Positions 1 to 8,225 of a DNA stretch of 64,000 bases are shown piece by piece. The DNA comes from Runella aurantiaca (lineage in GTDB: Bacteria > Bacteroidota > Bacteroidia > Cytophagales > Spirosomataceae), in the NCBI RefSeq assembly GCF_003339505.1, contig NZ_QPIW01000022.1:1-64000 (forward strand). The letters run 5' to 3'. A program made the position numbers and the translations under genes. The notes under the pieces are model-generated. The model was not told where the DNA came from. It did not search any database and worked only from the letters and a program-made list of their open reading frames with translations. Every line of letters begins with the position of its first letter. Positions within the stretch are counted from its first letter, which is position 1.

Positions 1-32
1 TTTTAGGTTTGTTAGCACAACTAAAATACGAA

Positions 33-75
33 AATCCCCGAATTATGCCAAATACGCGCATATTCGGGGATTATT
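33..75. terminator. Bidirectional hairpin terminator
   Basis: An inverted repeat pairs AATCCCCGAAT with ATTCGGGGATT across a loop of about 18 bases, with T-rich tracts on both sides. It lies downstream of the minus-strand cytochrome c gene and probably ends that transcript. Nothing else is recognised in bases 1-178. Confidence 0.6.
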
Positions 76-178
76 TTTTGATGCAAAGTACTGATATTTA
101 ATATCTTAACCCTTTAAAGGGAAGCCTAATCATTGCAACGGCAGACCGTGCAGAGAAGAAATATTGGAGCAGTGCATA

Positions 179-619
179 TCAGTTAGATACGCATTGCTCC
201 AATGCTTTTTGTACGGTTTCGGTGGTGATAATTTTGGAGTCGTTGCCCCATGTGGTGTACATATAGGTCATGATTTCGGCAATCTCCAATTCTTTTAGGG
301 CTGGATTAGCAGGCATGGGTCGGTTAAAGGTTTTTCCATTGACCGTTACCGACTGATTTACTCCGTTTTTAATCCAACAAATAACTTTTGCTTTGTCTTT
401 GAGATACTCAGGAGCAATGGCAGGATATAAATTGCTTAGTCCTTTGCCATCACGTTGGTGACAGTTGGCGCAGTGGGTCTGAAACAATGTATAGCCTTCT
501 GCTACGTACTGCGCGTGTTTTGTGCTTTCTTCGCTTTGGCAGGAGAAAAAAAATACGAGCAAAAAAACAGAACTAAGCGCCGAATAACGAAAGAAACTGA
601 CCCTGAAAAAATGTAACAT
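179..619 (-). CDS. Lipoprotein c-type cytochrome
   Basis: A 146-residue single-domain cytochrome c, probably a membrane-anchored electron carrier on the periplasmic side. The N-terminus is hydrophobic and ends in a lipobox-like FFFSC, so Cys27 or nearby should be lipidated. One haem-binding CANCH motif lies near residue 50, and the MPANP segment near residue 100 offers the likely Met axial ligand. It lies 32 bp after the Sco-like gene and is probably co-transcribed with it. A Sco protein next to a small cytochrome c suggests a link to cytochrome oxidase assembly or copper-dependent respiration, but the redox partner cannot be read from sequence. Confidence 0.85.
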   Translation of the reverse strand: MLHFFRVSFFRYSALSSVFLLVFFFSCQSEESTKHAQYVAEGYTLFQTHCANCHQRDGKGLSNLYPAIAPEYLKDKAKVICWIKNGVNQSVTVNGKTFNRPMPANPALKELEIAEIMTYMYTTWGNDSKIITTETVQKALEQCVSN

Positions 620-651
620 ATACCTTAATTTATTAACGCACTCCGCACACC

Positions 652-1293
652 TTACTCTTTGTTTTTGTATTCTTCTTGCAAACGTTCGATGTCAGAGATG
701 AGCCGCTTGGTGGCCTCGTCGTCGGTGCCGTTGTACATACCACGGACGTGTTTTTCTTTATCGACCAACACAAAAGCGCCGCTGTGAATGTAACCACCTG
801 GCGCGGTAGAATCAGCCCCCGCAACGACCAAGTACTTTTTCTCCCCAATTTCATAGATTTTTTCGCGATTACCCGTCACAAAGAGCCATTGATTGCCCGT
901 TACGCCCAAATCAGTAGCGTATTCTTTCAGCACAGCGGGCGTGTCGTGGTCGGGGTCAATCGTGTGGGAGAGGATGGCTACGTCGTTCTGACCCTTGATT
1001 TTTTCGTAGACCTTCAGCATTTGTTTCTTCATCACGGGGCAAATCGTGGGGCAGGTGGTAAAGAAAAAATCTGCAACGTAAATTTTGTCTTTGAAGTTTT
1101 GGGCGGTAACAGTATCGCCGTTTTGACTCACAAACTTAAAATCAGGAATGGTATGGTACAGGGTATCAACGACTTCCTTACCATCCACGATTCGGGTGGT
1201 GGTTTCGCGCTCGCCCAAGATGGGCAAACGGTCGGAGTTTTTGTTACATCCCCAAATGACTAAAAATAAAAGGACAAAAATGGTGTTTTTCAT
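652..1293 (-). CDS. SCO1/SenC family copper chaperone lipoprotein
   Basis: A 213-residue Sco-family protein with a thioredoxin fold. The family delivers copper to the CuA site of cytochrome oxidase or acts as a periplasmic thiol reductase. The lipobox VIWGC is at the N-terminus. The copper-binding pair is in TTCPTICPVM (CxxxC) and the conserved distal His is in GYIHSGAF near the C-terminus. Length and motif order are typical of the family. It lies upstream of the cytochrome c lipoprotein and 29 bp after a small lipoprotein gene, so three envelope proteins may share a transcript. Confidence 0.92.
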   Translation of the reverse strand: MKNTIFVLLFLVIWGCNKNSDRLPILGERETTTRIVDGKEVVDTLYHTIPDFKFVSQNGDTVTAQNFKDKIYVADFFFTTCPTICPVMKKQMLKVYEKIKGQNDVAILSHTIDPDHDTPAVLKEYATDLGVTGNQWLFVTGNREKIYEIGEKKYLVVAGADSTAPGGYIHSGAFVLVDKEKHVRGMYNGTDDEATKRLISDIERLQEEYKNKE

Positions 1294-1322
1294 AGCTTGG
1301 GTGCTCGTTCACAATTAATGGG

Positions 1323-1754
1323 TTATTTCTTTAAAAACTGCTCAGCTTTGGCCATGCTTTCGAGCATTTTATCACGTACCGCGCTGATTTTGGTTTTTTC
1401 GGCATTCATTGCCTTTATGGCTTCCTCGCCAGAGAGTGCTTTTAAAGAATCCCCGTTGTAATCGTGCATCCAGTTCATCATCCCTTGGTCGGCTTCGTTT
1501 AGCGCCACACTCAGCGCCAACGCTTCTTCTTTGCGCTTTTGGAGGCTGTCATTGGGGTTGATTTTTACCAAGCTGTCAATCGCGCTGATTTCTTTGCTGA
1601 GTCCAGTTTTTAATTCCATGAGCTGCCCCATTTTGGGCATTACTTCATCGTGGATGACAAATACTTCTTTTTCAGTTTGTTCTACGGAGCCTTTTTCTTC
1701 CGAACAAGCACTTGCAAATAATACGATACCGAAGGCGATGATTATATTTTTCAT
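1323..1754 (-). CDS. Small lipoprotein, viral A-type inclusion-like
   Basis: A 143-residue protein with a signal peptide and lipobox (LFASAC, Cys17). The rest is charged, helical and Lys/Glu-rich, with no Cys or enzyme motif. Similar short helical lipoproteins are often found beside Sco and cytochrome genes in Cytophagales, but I cannot assign a function. It is 55 bp downstream of recN and 29 bp upstream of the Sco gene. The start is supported by the lipoprotein signal immediately after Met1. Confidence 0.75.
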   Translation of the reverse strand: MKNIIIAFGIVLFASACSEEKGSVEQTEKEVFVIHDEVMPKMGQLMELKTGLSKEISAIDSLVKINPNDSLQKRKEEALALSVALNEADQGMMNWMHDYNGDSLKALSGEEAIKAMNAEKTKISAVRDKMLESMAKAEQFLKK

Positions 1755-1809
1755 TTCTAATTAAGGACTGATTTGGGTGTAATTTGTTGATTAACAATTG
1801 ATTGGTTTT

Positions 1810-3492
1810 CTAAAATAAATTTGTTTGCTTGACTCCCGATTGCGTCTGAAGCATTTCACGGGCGTTTTGGAGGATGGCTTCGCTTGGCTTGCTTCCCCCA
1901 ATCATTTGGGCAATTTCCTTCACGCGTTCTTCAAACGTAAGCTTGCGAATCTTGCTCACCGTTTTTTCGGAAGAGTTATCTTTGTATACAAAATAATGAG
2001 CGGTTCCTTGCGTGGCTATTTGGTGCAAGTGCGTAATGGAAATCACTTGGTGACTCTTGGAAATCTCGCGCATCATTTGACCCATTTTAATGGCAATTTC
2101 GCCCGAAACTCCCGTGTCAATTTCGTCAAAAACAATAGTGGGCAGTTTACGTTTGCTGGCCAGAATGTACTTAATCACCATCATCAACCGCGAAAACTCC
2201 CCACCCGACGCCACATTTTTCAGTTGTTGCGGCTTGATTCCCTTGTTGGCACTGAACAAAAAGTCTACGTCATCGATGCCCGACTCGCTTGGTTCGATGA
2301 TGGTGTGTTGGATGCTCAGCGCGGCATTGGGCATTCCCAATTCCAACAAGTAGGTCTTTACCTGCTTTTCAACGGATGCCATCACGGCTTTTCGACTGTT
2401 GGAAAGCTTTTCAGCTGATTTTTGGAGTTTTGCTTGGGCTTTGTCGGCGGCAGTTTTGGCCTTGTTGATGTCTTCATCCAGATTTAACACCCGACTTACT
2501 TTTGATTCCAATTCCCTCTGAATCGCAATGAGCTCTCTGAGGGTTTTGACTTGGTGTTTTTGTTGTAAATGGTAAAACAAATTAAGCCGCTCACGGATTT
2601 CCTCGGCGCGGGTATCGTCGATTTCTACATTGTCTTGTTCGTCGCTGATTTCGCCCGCCAAATCCTTTAATTCAATGTAAACACTCTGGGCACGTTCGCG
2701 AAGTTGCTCATACTGAGGCGCAAACTTACTGATGGCATTCAGGCTAGAAACTGCATTTTTTAAAAACACAATCACCGATTGTTCGGGATTGTCAAGGTAT
2801 TCGGTGGCTAGTAGCAGCCGTTCACGCACATCTGTGGCATTTTCAAGAATGATTAATTCCTGCTCCAATTGTTCCTGTTCGTCGGCTTGCAGCTTGGCTT
2901 TTTCGAGTTCGTCGTACAAAAATTGGTTATAATCAAACTCTTTACGCATTTGGGCCGCTTCCGCTATCAGGCGATTATAGACTTGGTTTGCTTTACGATA
3001 GGCCTGAAAGTCAGCGTGATAGTGCCGAAGTATTTCTTCGTTTTGGGCATAAGTATCCACAATCTGTAGCTGAAACTCGTTGGAACCGAGCAGCAGGGTA
3101 TCGTGCTGTGAATGAATATCCATCAATTGGCCCGCAATGCGTCGCAGAGATTCCAGATTGACGGGGGTATCATTGATAAAAGCCCTCGATTTGCCAGTGG
3201 GGCTGATTTCGCGACGAATGAGGCAGGTAGTCGTAAAATCCAGCTCTTCTTCGTCAAATAAGTGTTCAATGAAGTAGCCTGAAAGGTCGAAGGTTCCTTC
3301 AATGATGCATTTTCCCGCAGGATTGTACAGCACTTTTGTATCGGCACGGCTGCCCAACAATAAGCCAATAGCGCCGAGCATGATGGATTTACCCGCCCCC
3401 GTTTCGCCCGTGATGATATTAAGCTGTGGGTCAGGAGTAAGCTCCAAATGGTCGATTAATGCGTAATTTTTGATTAGTAGATGCGCAAGCAT
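1810..3492 (-). CDS. recN: DNA repair protein RecN
   Basis: A 560-residue SMC-like ATPase of recombinational double-strand break repair, cytoplasmic. Walker A GETGAGKS is at residues 29-36. The centre (about 150-400) is helical and coiled-coil-like. The C-terminal lobe has the signature ASGGEFSRLMM and Walker B IVFDEIDTGVSG, followed by a conserved SITHLHQIA H-loop. Length and motif order match RecN. It ends the bamD-rpoZ-coaBC-DUF4835 cluster, an order seen across Bacteroidota. Confidence 0.96.
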   Translation of the reverse strand: MLAHLLIKNYALIDHLELTPDPQLNIITGETGAGKSIMLGAIGLLLGSRADTKVLYNPAGKCIIEGTFDLSGYFIEHLFDEEELDFTTTCLIRREISPTGKSRAFINDTPVNLESLRRIAGQLMDIHSQHDTLLLGSNEFQLQIVDTYAQNEEILRHYHADFQAYRKANQVYNRLIAEAAQMRKEFDYNQFLYDELEKAKLQADEQEQLEQELIILENATDVRERLLLATEYLDNPEQSVIVFLKNAVSSLNAISKFAPQYEQLRERAQSVYIELKDLAGEISDEQDNVEIDDTRAEEIRERLNLFYHLQQKHQVKTLRELIAIQRELESKVSRVLNLDEDINKAKTAADKAQAKLQKSAEKLSNSRKAVMASVEKQVKTYLLELGMPNAALSIQHTIIEPSESGIDDVDFLFSANKGIKPQQLKNVASGGEFSRLMMVIKYILASKRKLPTIVFDEIDTGVSGEIAIKMGQMMREISKSHQVISITHLHQIATQGTAHYFVYKDNSSEKTVSKIRKLTFEERVKEIAQMIGGSKPSEAILQNAREMLQTQSGVKQTNLF

Positions 3493-3566
3493 AAAGCAAT
3501 CGGTTGAACCGCCGCGAAGTTAGTTAACTATTCAACAAAATGTACAGACTTTGTGTTCGGAACTTG

Positions 3567-3794
3567 TTAAAATGTAGCCTCAAGGTCGTAAACGACGGTG
3601 TCAATTTGCGTAAAAGTAAATGTATGACGGTGCATTCGTTGGTCTTGGAGAAAGAGAAGGTTGTTTTCGATTTTTTGACAACGACCAAAAAACGTCTGAT
3701 TGCTCTTAAGGATTACGTTTATTTCTCGGTTCAGAAGTTCTTCTGTCCGGGCAGAAATCGCCGACTGAACGATTCGGATAAGTCTTTTTCCCAC
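3567..3794 (-). CDS. Small Sm-like protein between DUF4835 and recN
   Basis: A 75-residue basic protein starting 13 bp after the DUF4835 gene and ending 74 bp before recN, which fits an operon. Its pattern of short alternating hydrophobic strands, NVILKSNQTFFGRCQKI followed by NNLLFLQDQRM and a final DTVVYDLEA, resembles an Sm/Hfq-like beta-barrel. That is only pattern recognition. A longer plus-strand frame overlaps it but has no recognisable content. I prefer the minus frame because of spacing, orientation and strand pattern. Confidence 0.55.
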   Translation of the reverse strand: MGKRLIRIVQSAISARTEELLNREINVILKSNQTFFGRCQKIENNLLFLQDQRMHRHTFTFTQIDTVVYDLEATF

Positions 3795-3807
3795 TATATT
3801 AGGTCAA

Positions 3808-4737
3808 TTATCTTAATAATTTTCGATACAGTTCGGTCTTGGAAGGGTCAAGTTGAGACAGCATATTAAAGGCCTTTTGGCGGTCTTCTTTGCTTGCTTC
3901 CAACAGAATCTTGTTGATTTCTTCGCCTTTCGCGTCAAAAAAAGAATTAATGTAAACCGAACCGGGCAAGACTCGGTTGGTTTGCTGGAGGGTAGTCAAC
4001 AAATTTATGACTTGGGTACGGGCACCAATTGGATTTTCGGTAAACGTATCAAGCGCCAATCGGTGATAATTGTACATTCCTTCCCGCACGGGCAGCATCA
4101 GCTGATTGTTGAGATTATCTACCAACCAAAAACGATTTCGACGGTCGTTGCCGGTGGCATTCCAACCCGCAGGTGCGCCGCCGGGATTTACCCCTAGTGC
4201 TAAGTTGGCCACCTGTTGGGCGCGTTGCAGGTAATTATTGCCGCCTAGTTTGCTGAATGAGTCATAATCTACGGCTAAAATAATATAGGCATAAAACGCG
4301 AGGGTTTGCGTCAACTCATCCGAATACGTATTTTCATTGTAATACATCGGATTGTTGGGCAGGTAATTAAAGTTAAAATTTCGGTCAATGAAATTCAGTA
4401 AAATGGTTTCGTAATTGGTGCCGTATACGGGGCGCGTCACAATCAGCTGCGTAGTGCCTTCATACACCCCCTGCGCTGGGGAGCGGATAAGGTTGATGTT
4501 CAATTTGCAATTAATGCGCTCTTCAGGGTTAAAATTATCATTTGTCCACCTGCGGGCATTCATAAAGTCAGTAATGACGTTTTTGAGTTGATTCAGGCTG
4601 GCATTATCCGTGTTTTGTTGCGTAAAAAGTTGGTTGTAATTGAGCGTAACAACGCAATTCAGTTCCTGCGCCTGGGTAGATAAAACAAGGCTAAAGGAAA
4701 ATAAAAGTAACCAAATTCCTTTCTTTATAACTTTCAT
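3808..4737 (-). CDS. DUF4835 family periplasmic protein
   Basis: About 309 residues with a signal peptide (KKGIWLLLFSFSLVLSTQAQ). I chose the ATG at 4737 rather than 4761 because the signal sequence begins there. The family is Bacteroidota-specific, exported and of unknown role; it is recognised from ELNCVVTLNYNQL at the mature start, NFIDRNFNFNYLPNNPMYYN mid-protein and the C-terminal KTELYRKLLR. It is placed between coaBC and recN, the usual neighbours in this phylum. Its exported nature has no obvious link with those cytosolic enzymes. Confidence 0.88.
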   Translation of the reverse strand: MKVIKKGIWLLLFSFSLVLSTQAQELNCVVTLNYNQLFTQQNTDNASLNQLKNVITDFMNARRWTNDNFNPEERINCKLNINLIRSPAQGVYEGTTQLIVTRPVYGTNYETILLNFIDRNFNFNYLPNNPMYYNENTYSDELTQTLAFYAYIILAVDYDSFSKLGGNNYLQRAQQVANLALGVNPGGAPAGWNATGNDRRNRFWLVDNLNNQLMLPVREGMYNYHRLALDTFTENPIGARTQVINLLTTLQQTNRVLPGSVYINSFFDAKGEEINKILLEASKEDRQKAFNMLSQLDPSKTELYRKLLR

Positions 4738-4767
4738 GATTTTGCCATTATGCTGAAACATTCGTGT

Positions 4768-5979
4768 CTATGTGTGCAATTTTCCTGCCACAAGTTGTAA
4801 AATATCCTGGGCAACGTCGGTTTTGGATTTTAACTCAAAGGAGTGTACCGTTCCGTTTGCTTCAATAACGGTAATTTTATTGGTATCGTGTGCAAAACCC
4901 GCGCCTTTGTCATTCAAGGAGTTCAACACAATCAAATCAAGGTTTTTGGACTTCAATTTCCCCAAGGCATTTTCTAGCTCATTATCGGTTTCAAGGGCAA
5001 AACCAACCATGAGTTGGCTGGCCTGTTTTTGCTGCCCGAGCGTTGCCGCAATGTCTACCGTTTTGGTAAGCTCAATGTTGAAATGTGCTTCTTTCTTCTT
5101 GATTTTGCGGTCGGCTGGGTGTGCGGGGGTATAATCGGCCACGGCGGCCGAAAGGATTATTACGTCGGCTTCCGCAAATAGCTTTTGCGTGGCTTCGTAC
5201 ATTTCCTTTGCTGAGCGAACAGGTACAACGGTGACGCTGGTGTCTGGTATTGGTTGAGCGGTTGGGCCGCTCACTACCGTAACATCAGCACCTGCCATCG
5301 AAAATGCTTTTGCAATCGAAAAACCCATTTTTCCCGTTGAATGATTGCTGATGTATCGCACTGGGTCAATGGCTTCTTGCGTGGGGCCTGCGGTGATGAG
5401 AATTTTCTTGTTTTTTAATGCTGGTACGGCCGCAAAATGCTTTTCAAGGTGAGCTACAATATGTTCTGGCTCGGCCATCCTCCCAGTTCCGACCAATCCA
5501 CTCGCCAATTCTCCGTGTTCAGCTTCAACGATGGAATTGCCGAAGCGTTGCAGTTTTTGTAGATTTTCAACCGTAGAGCCATGCAGGTACATGTCTAAAT
5601 CCATGGCGGGGGCAAAAAATACCGGGCAACGGGCAGACAGATAAACGGCGGTCAACAAATCTTCACAGAGTCCGTTGGCGCACTTAGCAAGCGTATGTGC
5701 CGTAGTTGGGGCAATGATGAAGGCGTCTGCCCACAACCCTAGCTCTACGTGGTTGTTCCAACTCCCTGTCTCGTCGGCGATGTAGGAAGATAGGGCAGGG
5801 CGCTTTGATAAAGTGGCTAAAGTTAACGGTGTTATAAAATCTTTCGCCGATTGAGTCATGATTACTTGTACTTCTGCCCCCGCTTTTATGAGCAAACGTA
5901 CCAACAATGCTGACTTGTAGGCGGCGATACTACCCGTGACACCTACGAGGATTTTTTTATGGAAAAGGGTTGAAGGCAT
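4768..5979 (-). CDS. coaBC: Bifunctional phosphopantothenoylcysteine decarboxylase/ligase
   Basis: 403 residues, the two-domain CoaBC of coenzyme A synthesis: the C-terminal CoaB half joins cysteine to 4'-phosphopantothenate and the N-terminal flavin-dependent CoaC half decarboxylates the product. The CoaC half opens with KILVGVTGSIAAYKS and has the conserved His region NHVELGLWADAF, PAMDLDMY and the Cys-containing substrate flap. The CoaB half shows ITAGPTQEAIDPVRYISN and the HSTGKMG nucleotide-binding loop near residue 213. Full length and intact. Confidence 0.97.
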   Translation of the reverse strand: MPSTLFHKKILVGVTGSIAAYKSALLVRLLIKAGAEVQVIMTQSAKDFITPLTLATLSKRPALSSYIADETGSWNNHVELGLWADAFIIAPTTAHTLAKCANGLCEDLLTAVYLSARCPVFFAPAMDLDMYLHGSTVENLQKLQRFGNSIVEAEHGELASGLVGTGRMAEPEHIVAHLEKHFAAVPALKNKKILITAGPTQEAIDPVRYISNHSTGKMGFSIAKAFSMAGADVTVVSGPTAQPIPDTSVTVVPVRSAKEMYEATQKLFAEADVIILSAAVADYTPAHPADRKIKKKEAHFNIELTKTVDIAATLGQQKQASQLMVGFALETDNELENALGKLKSKNLDLIVLNSLNDKGAGFAHDTNKITVIEANGTVHSFELKSKTDVAQDILQLVAGKLHT

Positions 5980-6056
5980 GGGTTACAATAGTGTACAAAG
6001 AAAAAATACAGGAAGTATTTAAAGAATATTTACTTCCAAATGTACATAAATGGCAC

Positions 6057-6094
6057 AAAAAAGCCGCACGTTGTTTAATCGTGCGGCTTTTTTT
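6057..6094 (-). terminator. Rho-independent terminator after rpoZ
   Basis: A perfect 10-bp stem (AAGCCGCACG with CGTGCGGCTT) has a 9-base loop and is followed by a T run in the minus-strand direction. It sits 14 bases after the rpoZ stop and separates bamD-rpoZ from coaBC. Confidence 0.85.
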
Positions 6095-6107
6095 ATGGGA
6101 TTGAAGA

Positions 6108-6416
6108 TTAAACTTCTTCGTCGCTTGAACGCCAGAAAAGTTTATCTTCCATAAATTCTTCAATGGCGATACCCGTTGGCTTAGGCTGACGCTCGTAGAA
6201 TTTAGAAATCTCGATTTGCTCGCGGTTTTCAAATACTTCTTCGAGGTTGTCAATACCTGATGCAAACTCAGCAAGCTTGTTGTTAAGCTCTTCTTTGGTT
6301 TTGGAGGCAATTTGACGTGAACGGCGAGAAATAATCGCCACCGATTCGTACAAGTTACCAGTTTTCGCGGCCAATTTGTCGGTGTCGCGGGTTATGATTG
6401 ATGGATTTGCTGCCAT
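6108..6416 (-). CDS. rpoZ: RNA polymerase omega subunit (Bacteroidota type)
   Basis: 102 residues. Omega helps RNA polymerase assembly by binding beta-prime. The sequence has the Bacteroidota-style N-terminus ending in TGNLYESVAIISRRSRQI, matching the conserved omega helix (YE.v.iiskRarqi), followed by a helical segment and an acidic tail. It follows bamD by 28 bp, a conserved neighbourhood in this phylum. The start is supported by length and by the spacing from bamD. Confidence 0.9.
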   Translation of the reverse strand: MAANPSIITRDTDKLAAKTGNLYESVAIISRRSRQIASKTKEELNNKLAEFASGIDNLEEVFENREQIEISKFYERQPKPTGIAIEEFMEDKLFWRSSDEEV

Positions 6417-6444
6417 TGTATTTGAATAATTTAATGTTCAACTT

Positions 6445-7353
6445 TTAGTTTTGAGTAGAAGAAGGAGTCGAAAGTTTACCAGCGTCTGAAGGTTTTTTCT
6501 CCTTCAATGCTTTTTCGGCTTTCTCTGCTTCTAAAATTACGCCCAATTCTTTCACGGTATTTTCGTAATACCGTTCTGCCTGACGTATGTATTTACTATT
6601 AGGGTACTTGTCCAAAAATGCCAAATAATATTTTGAAACGTCCTGATAACGTTCTTTTTGCTTTTCGACAAAGCTCAGTTTCGCTAAGTTATATTGTGCA
6701 TCAACGCGTAAAAACGCCAACTCCTCATTGTATTTAGAATCAGGAAAATCTTTTTGGTAATTATTGATGGCAACTACGGCCGAACGGTAATTGGCAATGT
6801 TGGCTTCACTGGTTTTGTAGTAAAGTTTAGCTTTGTCGTAGGCTTTACGTTCTAGTTTGTCCCGTAACTCCAATATCAACTGAGTACTCTCTTCGCGGAA
6901 TGCGCTTTCGGGATAGGTATTGATAAAATCCTGAAGGGCACTGATGGCGGTCAGTGTGTTGGTTTGGTCTAGGTTTGAGTTGGGAGAGTCTTTGTACAGC
7001 GAATAAGCATGCATGTACAAGGATTCCTGAGCGTATTCACTCCGCTGAAACGTTTCATAGAAGTTCTTGAACAGGAACTGTGCCATGTTGTAATTTGATT
7101 GCTTGAAATTACAATAGGCATTGTAAAACTGAGCGAGCTCGGCTTGGCGAGCGTCTTTGCCATTTAACAAAGGAGTGATTTCTTCAAACAGCAGGCCAGC
7201 ATGATAATAATCAGCTTTCTTATAATACTGAAGGGCCGCCTCATACTTCTGTTCAAGTGTTCCTTCTTTTTGCAGTTTAGCAAACTTGCTGCACGAACCC
7301 AGCACTACGGCGGTGAAAATCAGCAGAAAAAATCCAAATCGGGTGTTACGCAT
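6445..7353 (-). CDS. bamD: Outer membrane assembly lipoprotein BamD
   Basis: 302 residues, part of the BAM machine that inserts beta-barrels into the outer membrane. A lipobox (VVLGSC, Cys20) anchors the mature protein. The body is tetratricopeptide-like: LFEEITPLLNGKDARQAEL, YNMAQFLFKNFYETFQ, NTYPESAFREES and DKYPNSKY are successive repeat segments with the usual Tyr-Pro-x-Ser spacing. The last 35 residues are low-complexity, Lys/Ser-rich. It heads the transcript that continues with rpoZ. Confidence 0.93.
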   Translation of the reverse strand: MRNTRFGFFLLIFTAVVLGSCSKFAKLQKEGTLEQKYEAALQYYKKADYYHAGLLFEEITPLLNGKDARQAELAQFYNAYCNFKQSNYNMAQFLFKNFYETFQRSEYAQESLYMHAYSLYKDSPNSNLDQTNTLTAISALQDFINTYPESAFREESTQLILELRDKLERKAYDKAKLYYKTSEANIANYRSAVVAINNYQKDFPDSKYNEELAFLRVDAQYNLAKLSFVEKQKERYQDVSKYYLAFLDKYPNSKYIRQAERYYENTVKELGVILEAEKAEKALKEKKPSDAGKLSTPSSTQN

Positions 7354-7448
7354 ATCGGGCGCAAAAATACAAAAATTGCTTCATATCTCATAACGAAATA
7401 GAAGCGTAAAAAGTATTCAGTACGTTTTAAGTGATTGACTATCGCAAA

Positions 7449-8069
7449 TTAGTGTCTAATCAGCAACTTTTTGGTTGCTACTTTTTTGCCTTCCAACAGT
7501 AACTGATAGAAATAAACTCCAGTCGGAATTTCGCGGGTCGAAATGCGCAGCTGACGTTCGTTTCTGTCCAAATCATATTCCGCTACATTGGCTCCCAAGA
7601 TGTTATACAATGAGATTTTTGCGTTGCCAACATTGCCTGAAATCTGATAATCAATCTCGGCGTAGTCATTTGCCGGATTAGGATACGCATTCAATACGCG
7701 CAGTTTTTCGCTCACAAAAAATAAATCCTCAGACTTAGCAACTTCTTCCAAATTCGGGCGGGTATCGGAGGCCGTGGACAATTCACCGTTGGTACGGTTT
7801 TTATTGACGGTATTTGCACTCGTAGCAGCGCCCGGACTAAGTAAAATAGAACGGTAGTAGGCGTTGATGGCCGAGCTTGGACGCAAATTGATGCTGCGAT
7901 CCAGTGACCGAGGTATCTTGGTAAGAGTGGGTGAAGTAACGGATGTTGATTTCTTCCCGACGTTCAGGCGGCTTTTGCTTCGATTTACTTCTGACTGCGC
8001 CGAAGCATCAGTCAGGGCAAAAACACTGAAGATGGTAAGAAAGATGTATTTTAGTATAGTTTTTTTCAT
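7449..8069 (-). CDS. Short secreted protein with T9SS type A sorting domain
   Basis: 206 residues with an N-terminal signal peptide ending SAQS, a disordered Ser/Thr/Asn/Arg-rich middle of about 100 residues without a recognisable domain, and a C-terminal type IX secretion sorting domain starting at VLNAYPNPANDYAEI and ending with KKLLIRH. The domain includes the usual ISLYNILG and PTGVYFYQLL segments. Such proteins are exported by the T9SS and anchored to, or released from, the cell surface. The lack of a catalytic domain makes a surface or coat role possible; that is inference. Confidence 0.85.
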   Translation of the reverse strand: MKKTILKYIFLTIFSVFALTDASAQSEVNRSKSRLNVGKKSTSVTSPTLTKIPRSLDRSINLRPSSAINAYYRSILLSPGAATSANTVNKNRTNGELSTASDTRPNLEEVAKSEDLFFVSEKLRVLNAYPNPANDYAEIDYQISGNVGNAKISLYNILGANVAEYDLDRNERQLRISTREIPTGVYFYQLLLEGKKVATKKLLIRH

Positions 8070-8225
8070 AGCTGTGGATGGATTGAAAAATCATATTTTT
8101 TCTGTTTCCTGCAAAAATATAGGCTATTTTTTGTAATATCAAAAATTGTGCCTTAAAAGAGTGTTAAAATTTATTAATCGGGATACAATATAAACGAAAA
8201 AAAAGCGTAAAAGGTTTTTTTTAGA

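Noticed and set aside
676-1263. 195-residue plus-strand frame
   Set aside because: Shadow of the Sco gene, which has clear motifs on the other strand.
3540-3869. 109-residue plus-strand frame over the small minus-strand gene
   Set aside because: Opposite to the operon direction, overlaps DUF4835 and has no recognisable pattern.
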